A stretch of 64,000 nucleotides of DNA from Isoetes taiwanensis. Taxonomy: Eukaryota > Streptophyta > Lycopodiopsida > Isoetales > Isoetaceae. This document shows positions 23,530 to 35,271 of the stretch, one piece after another. Location of the stretch: contig JAJEKV010000009.1 of the NCBI GenBank assembly GCA_021234155.1, positions 9,308,546 through 9,372,545 of the forward strand. The letters are read 5' to 3'. Under the pieces are notes generated by a model. That model worked only from the letters and a program-made list of their open reading frames with translations. It was not told where the DNA came from and did no database searches. Numbering within the stretch: position 1 is the stretch's first letter; each line of letters begins with the position of its first letter. The position numbers were made by a program, and so were the translations under genes.

Positions 23530-25430
23530 TGTGAATTCAGATCTTTCTTTTCATATACTAATGAGCCAGATATACGTACCAAAGAAGCTGATGAATTCTT
23601 GAAGATTATATTGTGCAATTGAAGAGAGGAGTAGATGTTACATAAGATTGTGCATGGTTTTGATAGGTAGAAGTATGTCAAGAGCGTAGAATGATGACGC
23701 CAGCATATTGGATTTGGGTTTTCAATGGTTAGCTGGGTTTTTTCCCTTGTAATATTGATGTTTTTTAAGGAGCTTCTATTTTAGGCTATTTAGGTTAGCG
23801 TTGCTGCGGAGCATATCGATGAAAGGGAGTGGGGGAATCAGAGCATGCCGTTCTTGTCGTCGCCCATTGAAGCAGGTTCCACAACAGGGCTAAGGGCAGT
23901 GGAGCATATCACTACATGCCCGGCAATCATCACACTGAAACAATGAAGCGGGTTTTACAGTAGGACTAGGGTTTTTTGCCGGAATCACTAGGGGTCGTTC
24001 TATCCCAAAAAGCAGGGCACACAGGCGATGGCCTGTTAGGGATGATGGTTTCATCCCAGTATTTGATGCTTTGGTAGTATCTGTTATTGCAATTTTGTTG
24101 CTTCTGGTTGGGAAGGCTGCTACTCTTCAGCTTGAAAGTGCTTGTTGCTGCTGCCAAATTGGCAGGGGGTTCAAATCCCCGAGCATCATTTTTTAATTAT
24201 GCTTTATTTCATTTCTTCTTGAATTGTTGCTCTTGTTATGGTTTTTGCAGGCTGTGAATGTTAATATACATGCGTGCTCTTGAAATCTAATCATGCAAGG
24301 CAAGGGGCATTTCTGCAAATTGGCATTGCACGCACATGAGTGCTCGTTGTTTTTCTTTGTTATTTTGTTACATGGATAGAGATCATGCAACAAAGGTTTT
24401 TGCTTCTGTTGAATATGCAGGCTCTTATTGCATGCAATGCAATTTGCTGTATTCATGTTCATCGTGTGGCAGTTGTATTGTTTTGGATGATGCTGTTGAC
24501 TTATCATGATTTTATCACGATGGTAATCTTAGTGTGACGTGGAAATTGGGGTTTGATTCCATCTTGACTTCCAAGGGACGGCCATATATTGTGCATTGAG
24601 AATATGACATGGAATATTGTCATAATCAGTGGTTGAGATTGAGCGATTATAGAAATTGAGCGATTATAACTAAGAGTTAATGTAAGATTGATGGTCTTTG
24701 TAATAGATTAACTGCATGTGTCCCAACTTGGAGAAACTTTAGTAAACTTGAATTCTTGTATTGATCTTTAGTAACTGCCATGGAGCATGGTCATCGTAGG
24801 CCCACTACTCGTCAAAACATCATCACAAGTGTTGCCATGAGCAGGATAAGTGTTGAGGTGATGACGACACCATCATCATGTTTAGGTATTAGTGAGGTGA
24901 TTGCATTAACATCATGAGTCATCTTTTATGTTGATGAACCAGTTGGACAATATAAAAAGTATTAATAACCTTTAAATTGATTTTTCTTTGGCATGTTTTT
25001 TCTTTGGAGATTTTAACATTACCGTGGATCTTCAGGTATGTTTCACCCAATAATATAATCCAGGTTAGATTCGTGGAGGGTGTTTTCTGTATTTGAGAAT
25101 TGCTTTTGATAGTTTAGATAAATACCAACGATTTTAGGATTTTTTATTTCCAATGTATAATTTGATTTTCAATGGTCAATTTACAAAACTCATTTACAAA
25201 GGTTATGTTGCATTCTTTTCTTTTTCAATTGTGTACTAGTAAAATTGATTTTCAATTGTATTCTTTAAAGTTTTTTTTTTTTTTTTTCAATAATAAACTT
25301 TCCCTTTGCACAGATGACGAATATTACGTGGCCAATTACCAAATAATCATGGCCAATTTGCTATTTGCAAAAATGCTGACTGGCATTCTCAAGTAGCAAT
25401 TGATGAGGTGGAGGAGACAACAAGCCCTCA
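23530..25430. other. Non-genic stretch
   Basis: No coding signal beyond short open frames. A T-run lies at 25271-25288. A tRNA-like element sits at 24155-24195. Nothing else is recognisable. Confidence 0.3.
24120..24195 (+). repeat. tRNA-like T-arm with Pol III-type terminator
   Basis: GGGGGTTCAAATCCCC forms a T-arm with four of five stem pairs and a correct TTCAAAT loop. A CTTGAAA block upstream could be an anticodon loop (TGA). A run of six T follows at 24189-24194. D-arm and acceptor are not convincing, so a tRNA-Ser-like pseudogene or SINE head is the best call. Confidence 0.4.
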
Positions 25431-25895
25431 CGCAAACGAGGTCAAACTTTGGTTGAAGATAGCAGGACCCATTGGCAAGACCTCTATTGTTGCTTCATCG
25501 ACATTGCCAAAGCCTTTAATATTGTGCCTCGGGAAAGCTGTGGGAAAGGTTGCAGCAGTTGGGGCCCCTATGGATCTGTAAAATGCGGTATACAGGATAT
25601 GCTCAGGCCAGCTGGAAATGCCAGGCCAATTGAAAAGCTAACTTAAAGAGAATGAAGGCGTCGAGCCTCAAGTTTACTAGATCACTAGGCAGCTCATAAC
25701 TTACATTACAGATGATGTAGACATCTTAACTTACACTTCGGAAGACATGCAACGCCATCTGGATGCCCTAGACACATTTTTCCAGTCTATTAACATGCAA
25801 GTCAATATGACCAAGACCAAGGTACTGCTCGTCTCGTCCTCACGTCAGCCAAGACCTTCCTCATTCACTTACCAGGGGAAAAAACCAAAGTAGCT
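25430..25895 (+). pseudogene. LINE reverse transcriptase fragment, 5' part
   Basis: Plus-strand frames encode LYCCFIDIAKAFNIVPRE (RT fingers/palm), KLWERLQQLGAPMDL in another frame, then ITDDVDILTYTSEDMQRHLD, in which the catalytic YADD box has become ITDD. It continues LDTFFQSINMQVNMTKTKVL and SRQPRPSFTYQG. Multiple stops and a deletion between palm motifs make it dead. It is interrupted at ~25895 by a gypsy fragment and resumes at ~26689. Confidence 0.8.
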
Positions 25896-26687
25896 TGAGT
25901 TCCTCCATGCCCGGAATATGGAGGTTCATACATTCATGTACCACTTTTAGTCTATATGCTTGTGTAACACAAGTGCGGTTCTGATAAGATAGTAATCCAT
26001 TATGAATTCTGTATTCTGCCAAAGAATCTCTACCATTCTTTTGTATCTGTGTATATAAAACAACAAAGAAGGGGACGTTCGCATATTCCCCTTTTCAACA
26101 ATTTTTGCTATGGATATGGCTTGAATATTTACTCGGTTTAATGCATCGGCAACCTGATTCTCCTTCCCAGGTTTATACTCAGGTTGTAACCCTTCAAAAT
26201 CCTTTATAGTGTCAATGATCTTTAACGGTTGTGCATTGATAATATCTTGTTTGTATATGTTTCAAACTCTGCTGATCAAAATGGGCCACAAACTTTGATC
26301 CTATAAGATAATGTCTCCATTTCTTTAGTGCATGAACCAAGGCAATCAATTCCTTTTCATAAGTATTATACTTTTGCTCCAACGGTTTGAGCATGCGACT
26401 AACATAAGCTAATGGATGCCCATCTTGCATCAGTACTGCACCAATAGCATTTCCACTGACATCAGAACATACTATAAAGCTTGTTCCAATCAGGCAGTTA
26501 CTATCGGAGATTTGTGAAAGATTGTGGAGGTAACAAATACCTACAAGTATTTGGGAGTGGAGTTTTCTTCTATTATATACTATGACACTTCGATTTGGTT
26601 GCAAGTGTGATAACGTGCTAGAAAGCATTGTATGCAATGCATAACAACAATCACGAAGCTTTGTGATTGGGCCCATCAATCGCACTT
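25895..26687 (-). pseudogene. Ty3/gypsy RNase H and integrase-linker fragment inserted in the LINE
   Basis: On the minus strand: MGPITKL (RT connection), then FIVCSDVSGNAIGAVLMQDG, PLAYVSRMLKPLEQKYNTYE and KELIALVHALKKWRHYLIG, which form the RNase H domain. Next come EYKPGKENQVADALNRV, the classic end of RNase H, and RIHNGLLSYQNR, which leads toward the integrase zinc-binding region. The frame is broken in several places. It separates the two halves of the LINE and replaces roughly 150 bp of LINE sequence. Confidence 0.8.
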
Positions 26688-26688
26688 A

Positions 26689-27720
26689 TTTAGGGTCTTG
26701 TGGAGGCCATTCTTCTATATTGGAGCCGAAGTTTATGGCTGGGTGGTATCCTTACCACCTGGAATGACGTGGAACAGCTGCAAAATGTTTTCCTGGCCCA
26801 AGGCATTGGGGGTAAAATCCATAGTCCCATATTAGATTCTACTGCAGGAGATAAGTTTCTTGCCATTTCAGAGGGCAGCCATTGATTGCACATCATTCAC
26901 TTTCAAAAGGTGGTCAATATGGACGATGCTCGTCTCGCCAACCTCGCTTACACCGTGGCAATGGGGTCTCAATGCCTCACAGACTCCTAGGAAAAGCATG
27001 CTCAGTGGCTAGTGAGATGGAATGTGCAAGAGCACAAGTGCATACAGGTGCAAACAGAAGAGGAGCGCCATAGCATGAGGCAGTATTTGAACGCTTGCTT
27101 CCTCAGCAACCTTTGAGATGCTAGAACCCTTGAACACGTCAAGATGTCATATTACAAGCACCAGATAAATTCCACGCTTGAATGGCCCACATTGCTACCC
27201 ACGTACCCATTTGCCTATAAAAAAGTGCAGACTCGTCGCTTCACTTCGCATAGGGTTACACTACCTCAGAATTGAGATAGGTAAGATGGCTTGAGGAGGC
27301 GCACCAGGACAGGTTTTGTCAGTGTTATCAATTGGGAGTCATTAAGGATGAGTCTCACACTCTTCAAATCTGTCGAACATATGATTACATCTGGACATGA
27401 TTTGCTGAGTTGGTCCAGCCCAACCAACCGCTGCATATGATATTGAGCACGGCTTCAGTACGGTTCCTGGTACCATATCTTTTAAGAAGTGATGGATACA
27501 CGTACTCAGCTCCTCGGACACTATCTTGACATGGACCACAATGTCCTGTGATGTATGTTTGTATAGTTTGTCAGCATTCTTACTACTGCCAAGGTTTTTC
27601 CCTTAAAAACCCTTCGGACTGGGGTTTTTTAATCCCGACAGTAATGGGTCTATTGCACTCCTTGATTGGATCCCATATGCCAATTGGCCTCCGCGGGCGA
27701 TAAAAATCATTTGATTCAAT
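26689..27720 (+). pseudogene. LINE fragment, 3' part, with zinc knuckle and structured tail
   Basis: Plus-strand frames give a LVEAILLYWSRSLW block followed by TTWNDVEQLQNVFLAQGIGG and, with shifts, the C-terminal region around 27240-27540. That includes QLRIEIGRW, a Cys-His knuckle (CQCYQLGVIKDESHTLQIC) and RTYDYIW. It matches the same protein end as the copies at 14463 and 34955 but is much more diverged. The 3' tail at 27573-27700 has the GGTTTTTCC / GGGGTTTTTTAATCCC core. Confidence 0.75.
27573..27660 (+). repeat. Structured LINE-tail motif, copy b
   Basis: Inner hairpin AAGGTTTTT / AAAAACCCTT, invariant GGGGTTTTTTAATCCC, and an outer stem TTACTGCC with GACAGTAA, which differs from the stems of the other copies. 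Confidence 0.65.
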
Positions 27721-28860
27721 TATGAATTCTGTATTTCTTCGTACAATTATGGTATTCATATATCATTTCTACAAGAATCTTAGGTGCATCATGGTGTTTT
27801 TAGTGCTTTTGGATATGCTACTAGTTTTTTTATATGCCGAGTATTTTAAAATAAGGATTTCATGATAATGGCCATGATTGTGTATGTTTTTTGGCATTTG
27901 CCGTATTATGTCCTCTGTCAATGGCCGAGATTTGCCTATTATGAGATTTGCCTATGCATGAGATTTTCATATAGTCATCCTATATAACGATGAACATTGT
28001 CTCATTTTCAAGTCAATTGAACGCTTCCAAAGATCGAACAAAAAACAATTCTAGATATAGACCTCGAAACAACTAGTTTAACTATGCAGAAAAATGATCT
28101 AATATTTGACTCTATCATTGTTTGCATGATTATGGAAAGGCAAATCCTTCACAAGTATCAAATCCTTCACAAAAGTCAAATATGATTGTTCAATTCTATT
28201 TTGCAGAATATTCGTTATTCAGTTACGTGGAAAACAATTATTAAAAATTGCATATTTTCTATACAAGAGACTTTTTATTTGTCAAACATACTTTTTGAGT
28301 ACGAGCAACCGAGCTACATCTGGTTACTCCACAGAGAAACAAGGGAATCCTAATATCAAGATGGCATAAACATTCATAAAATTCGAGCCAATCCTCTAAG
28401 CATTTTAGCAACACATTGGTAGAAGAATTATTACACTGCATTAAATGATTTCTGTTTTTCTTTGGCTTGGGGATCAGAATGAAAGGGTGTAGCTCTGTAG
28501 AACCATTGCAAAATTACCGATCCTAAGGTTGGATTCAGCTATGAATATTTCTACGCTTACAAACTAATGGTTTTGACAATACAATAGTCTTGTCAATCTA
28601 AATGTATATACCCAAATCGACTACATGATCAATGGAACTATAGTCAGGTAAAGCAACAACGAAAAGTGACTCTATGTCACTGCATATGAAAGTCAAAAAG
28701 CACTGGTAGCTCTAGAATTTGTTAGGAGCATCCGCTGGCTATAGGTCTCACTTGATAATGCCAATGTATGCTTTGAACATATGGAATGATTAATAGCTTC
28801 GCTTGAGCATTCTCCTAAGTTGGTCACTCGCTCCATTTGTCAGATCAAAAACACCTTCAT
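27720..28860. other. Intergenic sequence downstream of the seven-transmembrane gene
   Basis: AT-rich, without an open frame beyond 60 codons and without recognisable repeat ends. The part next to 28861 should contain the 3' UTR of the minus-strand gene. Confidence 0.4.
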
Positions 28861-31800
28861 TTATTCCCGTTTATCCTCCTCCTGATCATCTTCAAGACTA
28901 AACACATCAGTATTTACTTTTCTTTCTCGTTCAACTTTTGTCGCGGCCTTTTCGGGTGACAATGAGGCGTTGGCAACAGATGTAAGAGCAATGGACTCCT
29001 CGTCATCAAAATCCTCACCTACTTCTTCAGAATAGGCATAGCTGGTGCACAGAATATAATGGCTCGTTAGTAGCGTGTTATAAAACAATGAAAGATAACA
29101 TGTTATAGTCTTCAATAACATGTAAGAAGGAAATATTGAACCGATGTAATTTCTCCAAAAGCCGATGAAATACAAATTAACAAAAGCAGAACCACGATTA
29201 GAAATGGGAGGCTCACCGAGTAGAATTTTGGGAAGGAGACCATAACACGCAAATGACGCAAAGCAAAATGAAACCAAGAAGATTCCAGAATCCAGAAATG
29301 ATCCATGAACTCTGCCACCGCTCACCATATGGATCTGAAGCTTTGAAATACAACTACAAAATCAAAACCATGAAATTAGAAACCGATATATATGCAATAG
29401 ACTTTTCAATGTAAGATATTGCAAGCAAGTTATATTCTTGGAAATAATTCAAGAAGAGGTTGGGCACCTCATAGCCAATCCACGCAATAGAAGCAATGAC
29501 AGCCACAGCCAAACCATTGGTAAACTTTTTGTAAAGCTCCAGTTTGGCTCCCTGTTTCCTAGACTGTACGAGTCCCAAAAAGCAGAGTTAGAAGAACAAT
29601 GCTTGGCCAAAAAAAGTTGCATTACATAATAAATAAAGCAACCTCACCTGCAACTTCTCTAGTGTCTTGGACAATGAACTAAATATCCAAAGTATAAATA
29701 ATGCATCCAGGATTGCAACTGGTAGAACTAATAAGAGCTTCACACGGTAAGAGAGTTCATCAACTCTACCAACATGCTCAACAACATCAAGTGATTCAGA
29801 TGCCAAAAAGTATATTCCTCCAAGGGCCAAAACTTTGGAAGTTAGTCCACCAAGTGTTGGCCGAACTACCCCATATCCCATTGATACAACCAATAGCAGC
29901 ATACGCGAAACCGTTTTCCTGATTGCCCCCATTGTCACTGCCCAAAATGTAATGCCCACTGGACGTCTTCCTGTTGCATTAAAGTTCACATAGTCAAAAT
30001 ACCAAGTGCACATTTCTGCCATGCCAAGTGCAATGACAAGTGTGATGCAATTTTGAAGCTGAAGTATGTCTCTCCAGAAGCGAACATACTGAAGAAGCCA
30101 AAGAAGGCCAAGCACCACATATGCCACTGACATGACACCATAAAACGTCAAAAGTGGTGCCATCCTGCCTGGCAAATATCCAAATGGATTTTTCCATACT
30201 GTCTGTCCACTTATTGTCAGGCCCTCAAGTTGAGGATCACAGAAAACGAAATAAACTATGTACATGCCAGTCTTTGGAATCTCAACTTTCTCCATGGTCA
30301 TTTTCACGTCCTCTTTATCCCCTTCAAAATTTACATTGAGAATTTTGGGCCAACCCTCATTATTTGCAGAAGGACGATGTATAACTTCACCTTGGGCACA
30401 ACCAAACTCCTGCGCCAAATCTGGAGTGCAGCACAGTGATATCCGACCGCCATATGCAGAGCCACCAAGCTTATCCCTATCTGCCATGTCAAAAACCACT
30501 GCTTGCACGAGCCCTGAGCTGTGGTCTGAAGGATCGTGCTTGGAAGCAGATTGAGAAGTCCGATGGAATGTGATCGAATGATCAAACCTGAAAAAAAAAA
30601 GAGGGAAAACACAGTAAGGACCTATATGCCTTGATACTGATATAAATATAGACCATTAAACATATAGATCTAGAAAAACGAGTCTGCCTAGGTAGTAAAG
30701 TCAAGTAACAATCTCTCTGTTTAGTGTCTATTGAACTTGACATTAAAAGGATTAAGCGAAGCACGAAAGTTTCTCCCAACAAGACATCTACACTTTACAA
30801 CAGGCCCCACTTTGTGAAGCATTTCAACTCCAATCAGTGGCCAGCAAATTATGAAAGCACAAATTTGGCTAGATCTGTTTTTTAAGATTGGCATGAAACA
30901 TGTGAAGGCTCAGGAATCTGAGAAACAACAGTCAAATGCTTCAGGAGGAAGTTTAGAACATCTCCATAGCAAGAATTGCCTTTGTGCTCAAAACTCGGGA
31001 AAAGCTTCAAGTAGCCAAATAAAGGAAAGTGGAAGATCTGGTTGCACATGTCCAGAAAAATTGCATCCGAAGCTTATTAAGCAATCTTTTCACTCATAGG
31101 CTATTTTATACACTCATTCAAGTAATGCGACTCAACAGCAAGATCTTAAAATGCAACAAACCATCGCGTCCAGGAGAACATAGTTGAGACTTGATCTTTC
31201 CAGTCATGGACTGAAGACATTGAATGTAACAATGCCATTGAACGGATGAGTGAGATGCAGATAATCAGGATATGTAAGCAGATCCAAAGAATTTACATAA
31301 ATAGCTAAATAATACAACACAAATTCCAACATTTTAGATTTTCCACCTGATGAGGGTGCAAGATGTATCTTCTTAAACTTAATAATAAGGAGACATCATT
31401 ATGGACCTGAGAGGAAACAATAAGATTCTAACTACAATGAAAAAGACCAACTGTAGGATGCCTAACTTTTCATGCACTTGCAACGTGGAAAGACATTTGA
31501 TAAAAATAAAATAAGAAATAAAAATACGGAGCGGATCACCAGCAATTTATAAGCTTCACAAAATGCTGAAGAAACTAGTTAACTCAGATACGGCATTAAA
31601 ATTTATTTTCAGACATGCAAAATTGCGATGTCCCAATATTTTGAAGGAGAACATGCCTGCAAGCATGCCTGAACTATAGCAGAGATAACGTGCATAGCTA
31701 GCCTTAGTAGATTTTTCAGTTTTACTACATGGTGGGAACCTCTGGTTCACACACCATCCTTAGATATGCCAGATCTGGAGATATTTTAACTGGCGTTGCC

Positions 31801-32207
31801 TCGAGTGAACGTTAATTGAAGTAACTGAGATACAGGATCTCTCAAATTCACTAGCTATGGGCAGGTGGTTCACGTTCCAACCTGAAGCTAAGACACATCG
31901 CTATGAAGAAGAATTGTGGGACATGTTGATGCCGTAAATACTATAATTATATTAATCTACATGACGAACCCTAAAAATCATGGTACATGCCATAGGCCTA
32001 CCTGATATAAGACTGGCCATTCGCTATACCAGAAGCATAAGACTTAGACCGATTTGCGAACATGCCTTCACTCCCACCAAAGAAAACATACGCATTTCCC
32101 TCTTCTACAAACTTGCCAGACTTATATTCGTGCGTCGAGCCTCTGATTCCATGTATATTCATGCAGAAGATGAAGATTAGAGGCCAGAATGCATGAAAAC
32201 CTGCCAT
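28861..32207 (-). CDS. GOST/lung seven-transmembrane receptor family protein (GPR107/108-like, plant type)
   Basis: Five exons on the minus strand: 32207-32002, 30587-29648, 29563-29468, 29353-29217 and 29041-28861 (stop TAA). All introns are GT-AG, and the phases close to 519 codons. Residues 1-23 form a signal peptide (hydrophobic FWPLIFIFCM). Residues ~24-205 are a lumenal domain with paired cysteines (CC near 121, CDP near 185). From ~210 seven hydrophobic segments follow. Family landmarks are GYLPGRMAPL (~205), WYFDYVNFNATG (~264), SMGYGVVRPTLGG (~304) and RYAYSEE (~460). The tail is acidic (LEDDQEEDKRE) and cytosolic. Plant members of this family are Golgi/endosomal membrane proteins linked to trafficking; proposed G-protein coupling is weakly supported. 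Intron 1 is long (1414 bp); exon 2 carries most of the protein. The start codon is the first Met before the signal peptide. Family assignment is firm; precise function is not known from sequence. Confidence 0.93.
30588..32001 (-). other. Long first intron of the seven-transmembrane gene
   Basis: This 1414 bp intron begins with GTAGGCC on the minus strand and ends with a run of T followed by CAG. A plus-strand ORF of 82 codons at 30851-31099 has no recognisable domain and is probably chance. I see no terminal repeats or transposon coding signal in the intron. Confidence 0.75.
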
Positions 32208-32871
32208 TATTCAAGAGCTCTTTTTCCTTGAAGCTCCTACTATAAAACACCCAATTGAGGTTAAAACTCCCAATAAAGAACCAAAGCCGAGCTAGATGAT
32301 TCAGATATTGGAGCTGTCATTGCAAGGAAAACAGCAGCCAGTAGAAAAACGCTGGATTTCAATGAGTTTGCTGAGAAACGATATGGGCCAGATAATTTTC
32401 TGGAAGAAAAGCTATGAAAGAGGCAAATCAGAGAAATTTTCAGGAGACTGATGCGCAGATCGAAATTAGAGCAAACCAGATCTTGACTCTGCAGCAACAG
32501 AGAACTCTACCTAACGTGCTCCTTTTAATATAAATCATAGTTTATAATTGTTTAATACTAGTGCTTTAGGTATTTCTATCTACTTTTAAGTTGACAATGT
32601 TAGTTTAATGGTAGAAATGTTGTGCTTTTTTAGGTAATGCTATTTTAATTCGACAGTTCTTTTTTTTAACGTGTACGTTGATATTGTACATTCTATACCA
32701 TCCCCTGACTTTTAATGTGTATGTTGGTATTGTACATTCCCTACCATTGCCTAACTCTTATGATTCGGACTCATGTCCAGCAAAGCGACAAAAAGATCCG
32801 AAAGTTTGTATCAAAGGTATCTTCGGATACCTAAAAATTCTCCCTGGAAGAAAGAAAGTGTCAATATGTAG

Positions 32872-33062
32872 CATAATAACAGGGGGTTTTCTTTGTGTTT
32901 TTGTACACTTTTCACAAAGGTTTTCCTAAAATTTCATGGCATATTTGAATGGATGTACTAATGCGTACATCTAGAGTGCACCATTTTTTAGTCGTTGATT
33001 TAGCTTTTTTTTTTCAATGGTCCAACATCCAAGGGCTCACAACAAAAGCCCTCTTTTTATTT
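32872..33062 (+). repeat. Dispersed ~190 bp repeat, copy 2
   Basis: It starts GCATAATAACAGGGGGTTTT and continues CTTTGTGTTTTTGTACACTT, TTTTCCTAAAATTTCATGG, ACATCTAGAGTGCACC. It is closely matched by 43490-43723 in reverse orientation. Confidence 0.7.
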
Positions 33063-33680
33063 TAGAGGCTGAACATGCAAGCATCGAGCAAGTCAGTCTT
33101 AGGGTTTGTTTGGCGGCCACAACTCCCTCTGTTTTGCTAGCACATGCATGGAGCTAGTTTAGGGTTCTCTTATTATACCGAGGGTTTTCTAGTAGAGATT
33201 CTATGTTTTTTTTTGCAGGGCTCGTTGAAGCGAATGGCATGCCAGACATGGCTCAAAATTCATGGGTCGCTCCCAACTCTCCTATTCCGTGTAAAGGAGG
33301 GTTAGGCGTCACCTCCACGTGGCTTGTGGCTGGTCCATGCGGGTGTAACGGCCTGTCAGCGTGCCCCCTTAGGCCATGCATCGCTAATTAGGGTCGCCTC
33401 CTATTGCACACAAGTGAACTGCCACTCTTGCGCATGTCGTATTATGTCGCACAATCCAAGAAATGGACTGCCCACGTCTTCCTTGCGACCGCGGGCCTCC
33501 AAACTACCATTATGATCCAATAGTTCAGTTGATATAACTTCGATCTCCAAACCCAGGTGAGAAACTACCTAAGACTCCATCTCCTTCAAAGAAGAGGGAA
33601 CACCGCGATTTTGGGAGCTTACTTGGTACTGAGGAAGCTCATTCTTCACTCTGAAAAATTGCTTGATCAGTTGCACCAAA
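33063..33680. other. Non-genic stretch
   Basis: A splice-acceptor-like TTTTTTTTTGCAG at 33207-33219 precedes a 62-codon frame with no domain. No other signal. Confidence 0.3.
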
Positions 33681-33688
33681 GTCAAACA

Positions 33689-33822
33689 TCGACTGCATCT
33701 AAGGGGCTTTGGAAGCCAAAAATGGCAGCAACTCTAGTTTGACCTACATATCCTCTCCTTTTCAACTGCATCCAAGGGCTTTTTGAAGTCAAAGATGGCA
33801 ACAACACTAGTTTGACCTATAT
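33689..33822 (+). repeat. Two-copy direct repeat, ~60 bp unit
   Basis: GACTGCATCTAAGGGGCTTT and AACTGCATCCAAGGGCTTTT start two copies that end CTAGTTTGACCTA. They lie 74 bases apart within the C-terminal region of the pogo relic. Confidence 0.7.
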
Positions 33823-34026
33823 ATGTCGCCTCAGCATTCTGTTCTTCCTCGCCAACATGTTTGCAATAGCCCTTCTAGTGACCTCCTTTTTAGCCCTTCT
33901 AGTGGCCTCCTTCTTTTCAGCCTTTGCTATTCCTACCTTCTTGAATGCAAGTTGATCTTTCTTCAACCTATCATCCTCCTCTCTTCTTGTCTTTTCAGCT
34001 GCAAGGACTTGACAAAAACCATCATT

Positions 34027-34150
34027 GCACCATATTACTACTAGTATTCCTGTTATTAGCTTTTTGCAATTTTAGGCTTTCATGCCCCTTCTGTTGTTTG
34101 GGTTCATGGCCAATTGGTCTTCGTGGATGTTAAAAATCTTTTCTACTTAT
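34027..34150 (+). mobile_element. LINE 3' end fragment
   Basis: GTTCATGGCCAATTGGTCTT then CGTGGATGTTAAAAATC matches the terminal part of the LINE tails at 14330 and 34820 (in reverse) and 27680. It is followed by a CTATCTTAT-like tail. The structured hairpin core is not preserved here. Confidence 0.5.
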
Positions 34151-34782
34151 CTATCTTATATGTACCCTTCTATACAAGTTTGATGCAATCCCTCTCCTCC
34201 TCGATCCCATGCCTTGACTCCCATATCCAATGTTTTGTGTTGATTGTGCCTGTGAGGTCGGCACTTGTGAGGGTTGCGCTTGTGGTGTTGGCTACACTGT
34301 TTGCGCTTGCACACGGTATTGTTGGACATGTCTAGTATTAGCTTCCACATATTAGATAGTACCTATTGCATTGAATTATATGAAGTACCCTCATGTTCAC
34401 ATGGGCTTTGCACATGTTCTCTTATTGCAAGTTAACATCATGCATGGTGAATCCCTCAATAGCCTCCTCTTCCATGTTTAGACCATCCAATCCAATGTCT
34501 TCATCATACATGTCCTCATCATCATCAGCTGCAGCCTCCATTATGAGGACAACCATATCATTTTCCCTTTGCTCAACTAGTTTCCGCTCAATTGGAGCTG
34601 CAACCTTTTCTCTAGCAAATCTAACCCCCTCCATCCCTGGTCTCACCAATGGTTGGATTGAATGGCCATATAACAGTTTCCATGAAGCTTGCCTTTGTAT
34701 TAGAAGTGGTGAGGCATGTTGCAATGGATTTTTGAAGGTTGTCTTGAAGGGTACAAAATAACGCAACTAATGGCTACATTAT

Positions 34783-35271
34783 ATGAATAGAATAGAATAG
34801 TTTTTTTAACGTCCACGGAGACCAATAGGTCATGGGACCCATACAATGGGCTAGTACAATCATTACTACTAGGATTAAAAAACCCCTGCCTCGAAAGGTT
34901 TTCAAGGGAAAAACCTTTGCAGTAATGATGATACTAGTCAAGCAGAGATAATGACTACTGAGGGCTCAGTAATTGCAGACGTTTATCTAGAACCTCAAGT
35001 ATGTATAATGCCAAGTCATGCACAGATGGTGCTCTGAGAAGTTGTGGAAGCGTGGAATGGAATGCTAAGGTCAAAAAATGATTCCGGACTATCTCAAAAG
35101 CAGGGCAACTCAGAAGAGTATGGCTTTCATCTTCAATAACCTGTAACTGGCAACAGGCACATAGTCTCGCTTCTCGCGGCAATTGCGGCCGCTCCCATCT
35201 ACCTGTCTCAATCCGTAGCCTGTGGGACCCCGTGCGAATTGATGCAATAGCTACAAGCTTGTTCCGTGTGT
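34783..35271 (-). mobile_element. 5'-truncated LINE, young copy 2, inserted in the pogo pseudogene
   Basis: The minus strand starts GAACAAGCTTGTAGC, encodes the LINE C-terminus with knuckle CACCQLQVIEDESHTLLSC and stop at 34955, and carries the structured tail (34849-34935) and a TATTC microsatellite (34783-34800). It is almost identical to 14283-14773 and begins at the same base, GGAACAAGC. It splits the DDE domain of the surrounding transposase. Confidence 0.8.

Noticed and set aside
24120-24195. Functional tRNA-Ser gene
   Set aside because: Only the T-arm folds; D-arm and acceptor stem are absent.
30851-31099. Plus-strand 82-codon gene inside the intron of the seven-transmembrane gene
   Set aside because: No domain, promoter or splice context; open frames of this size are expected by chance here.
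32261-32497. Minus-strand 78-codon ORF upstream of the seven-transmembrane start as an extra 5' exon
   Set aside because: No similarity to the receptor N-terminus, and the exon at 32207 already begins with Met and a signal peptide.
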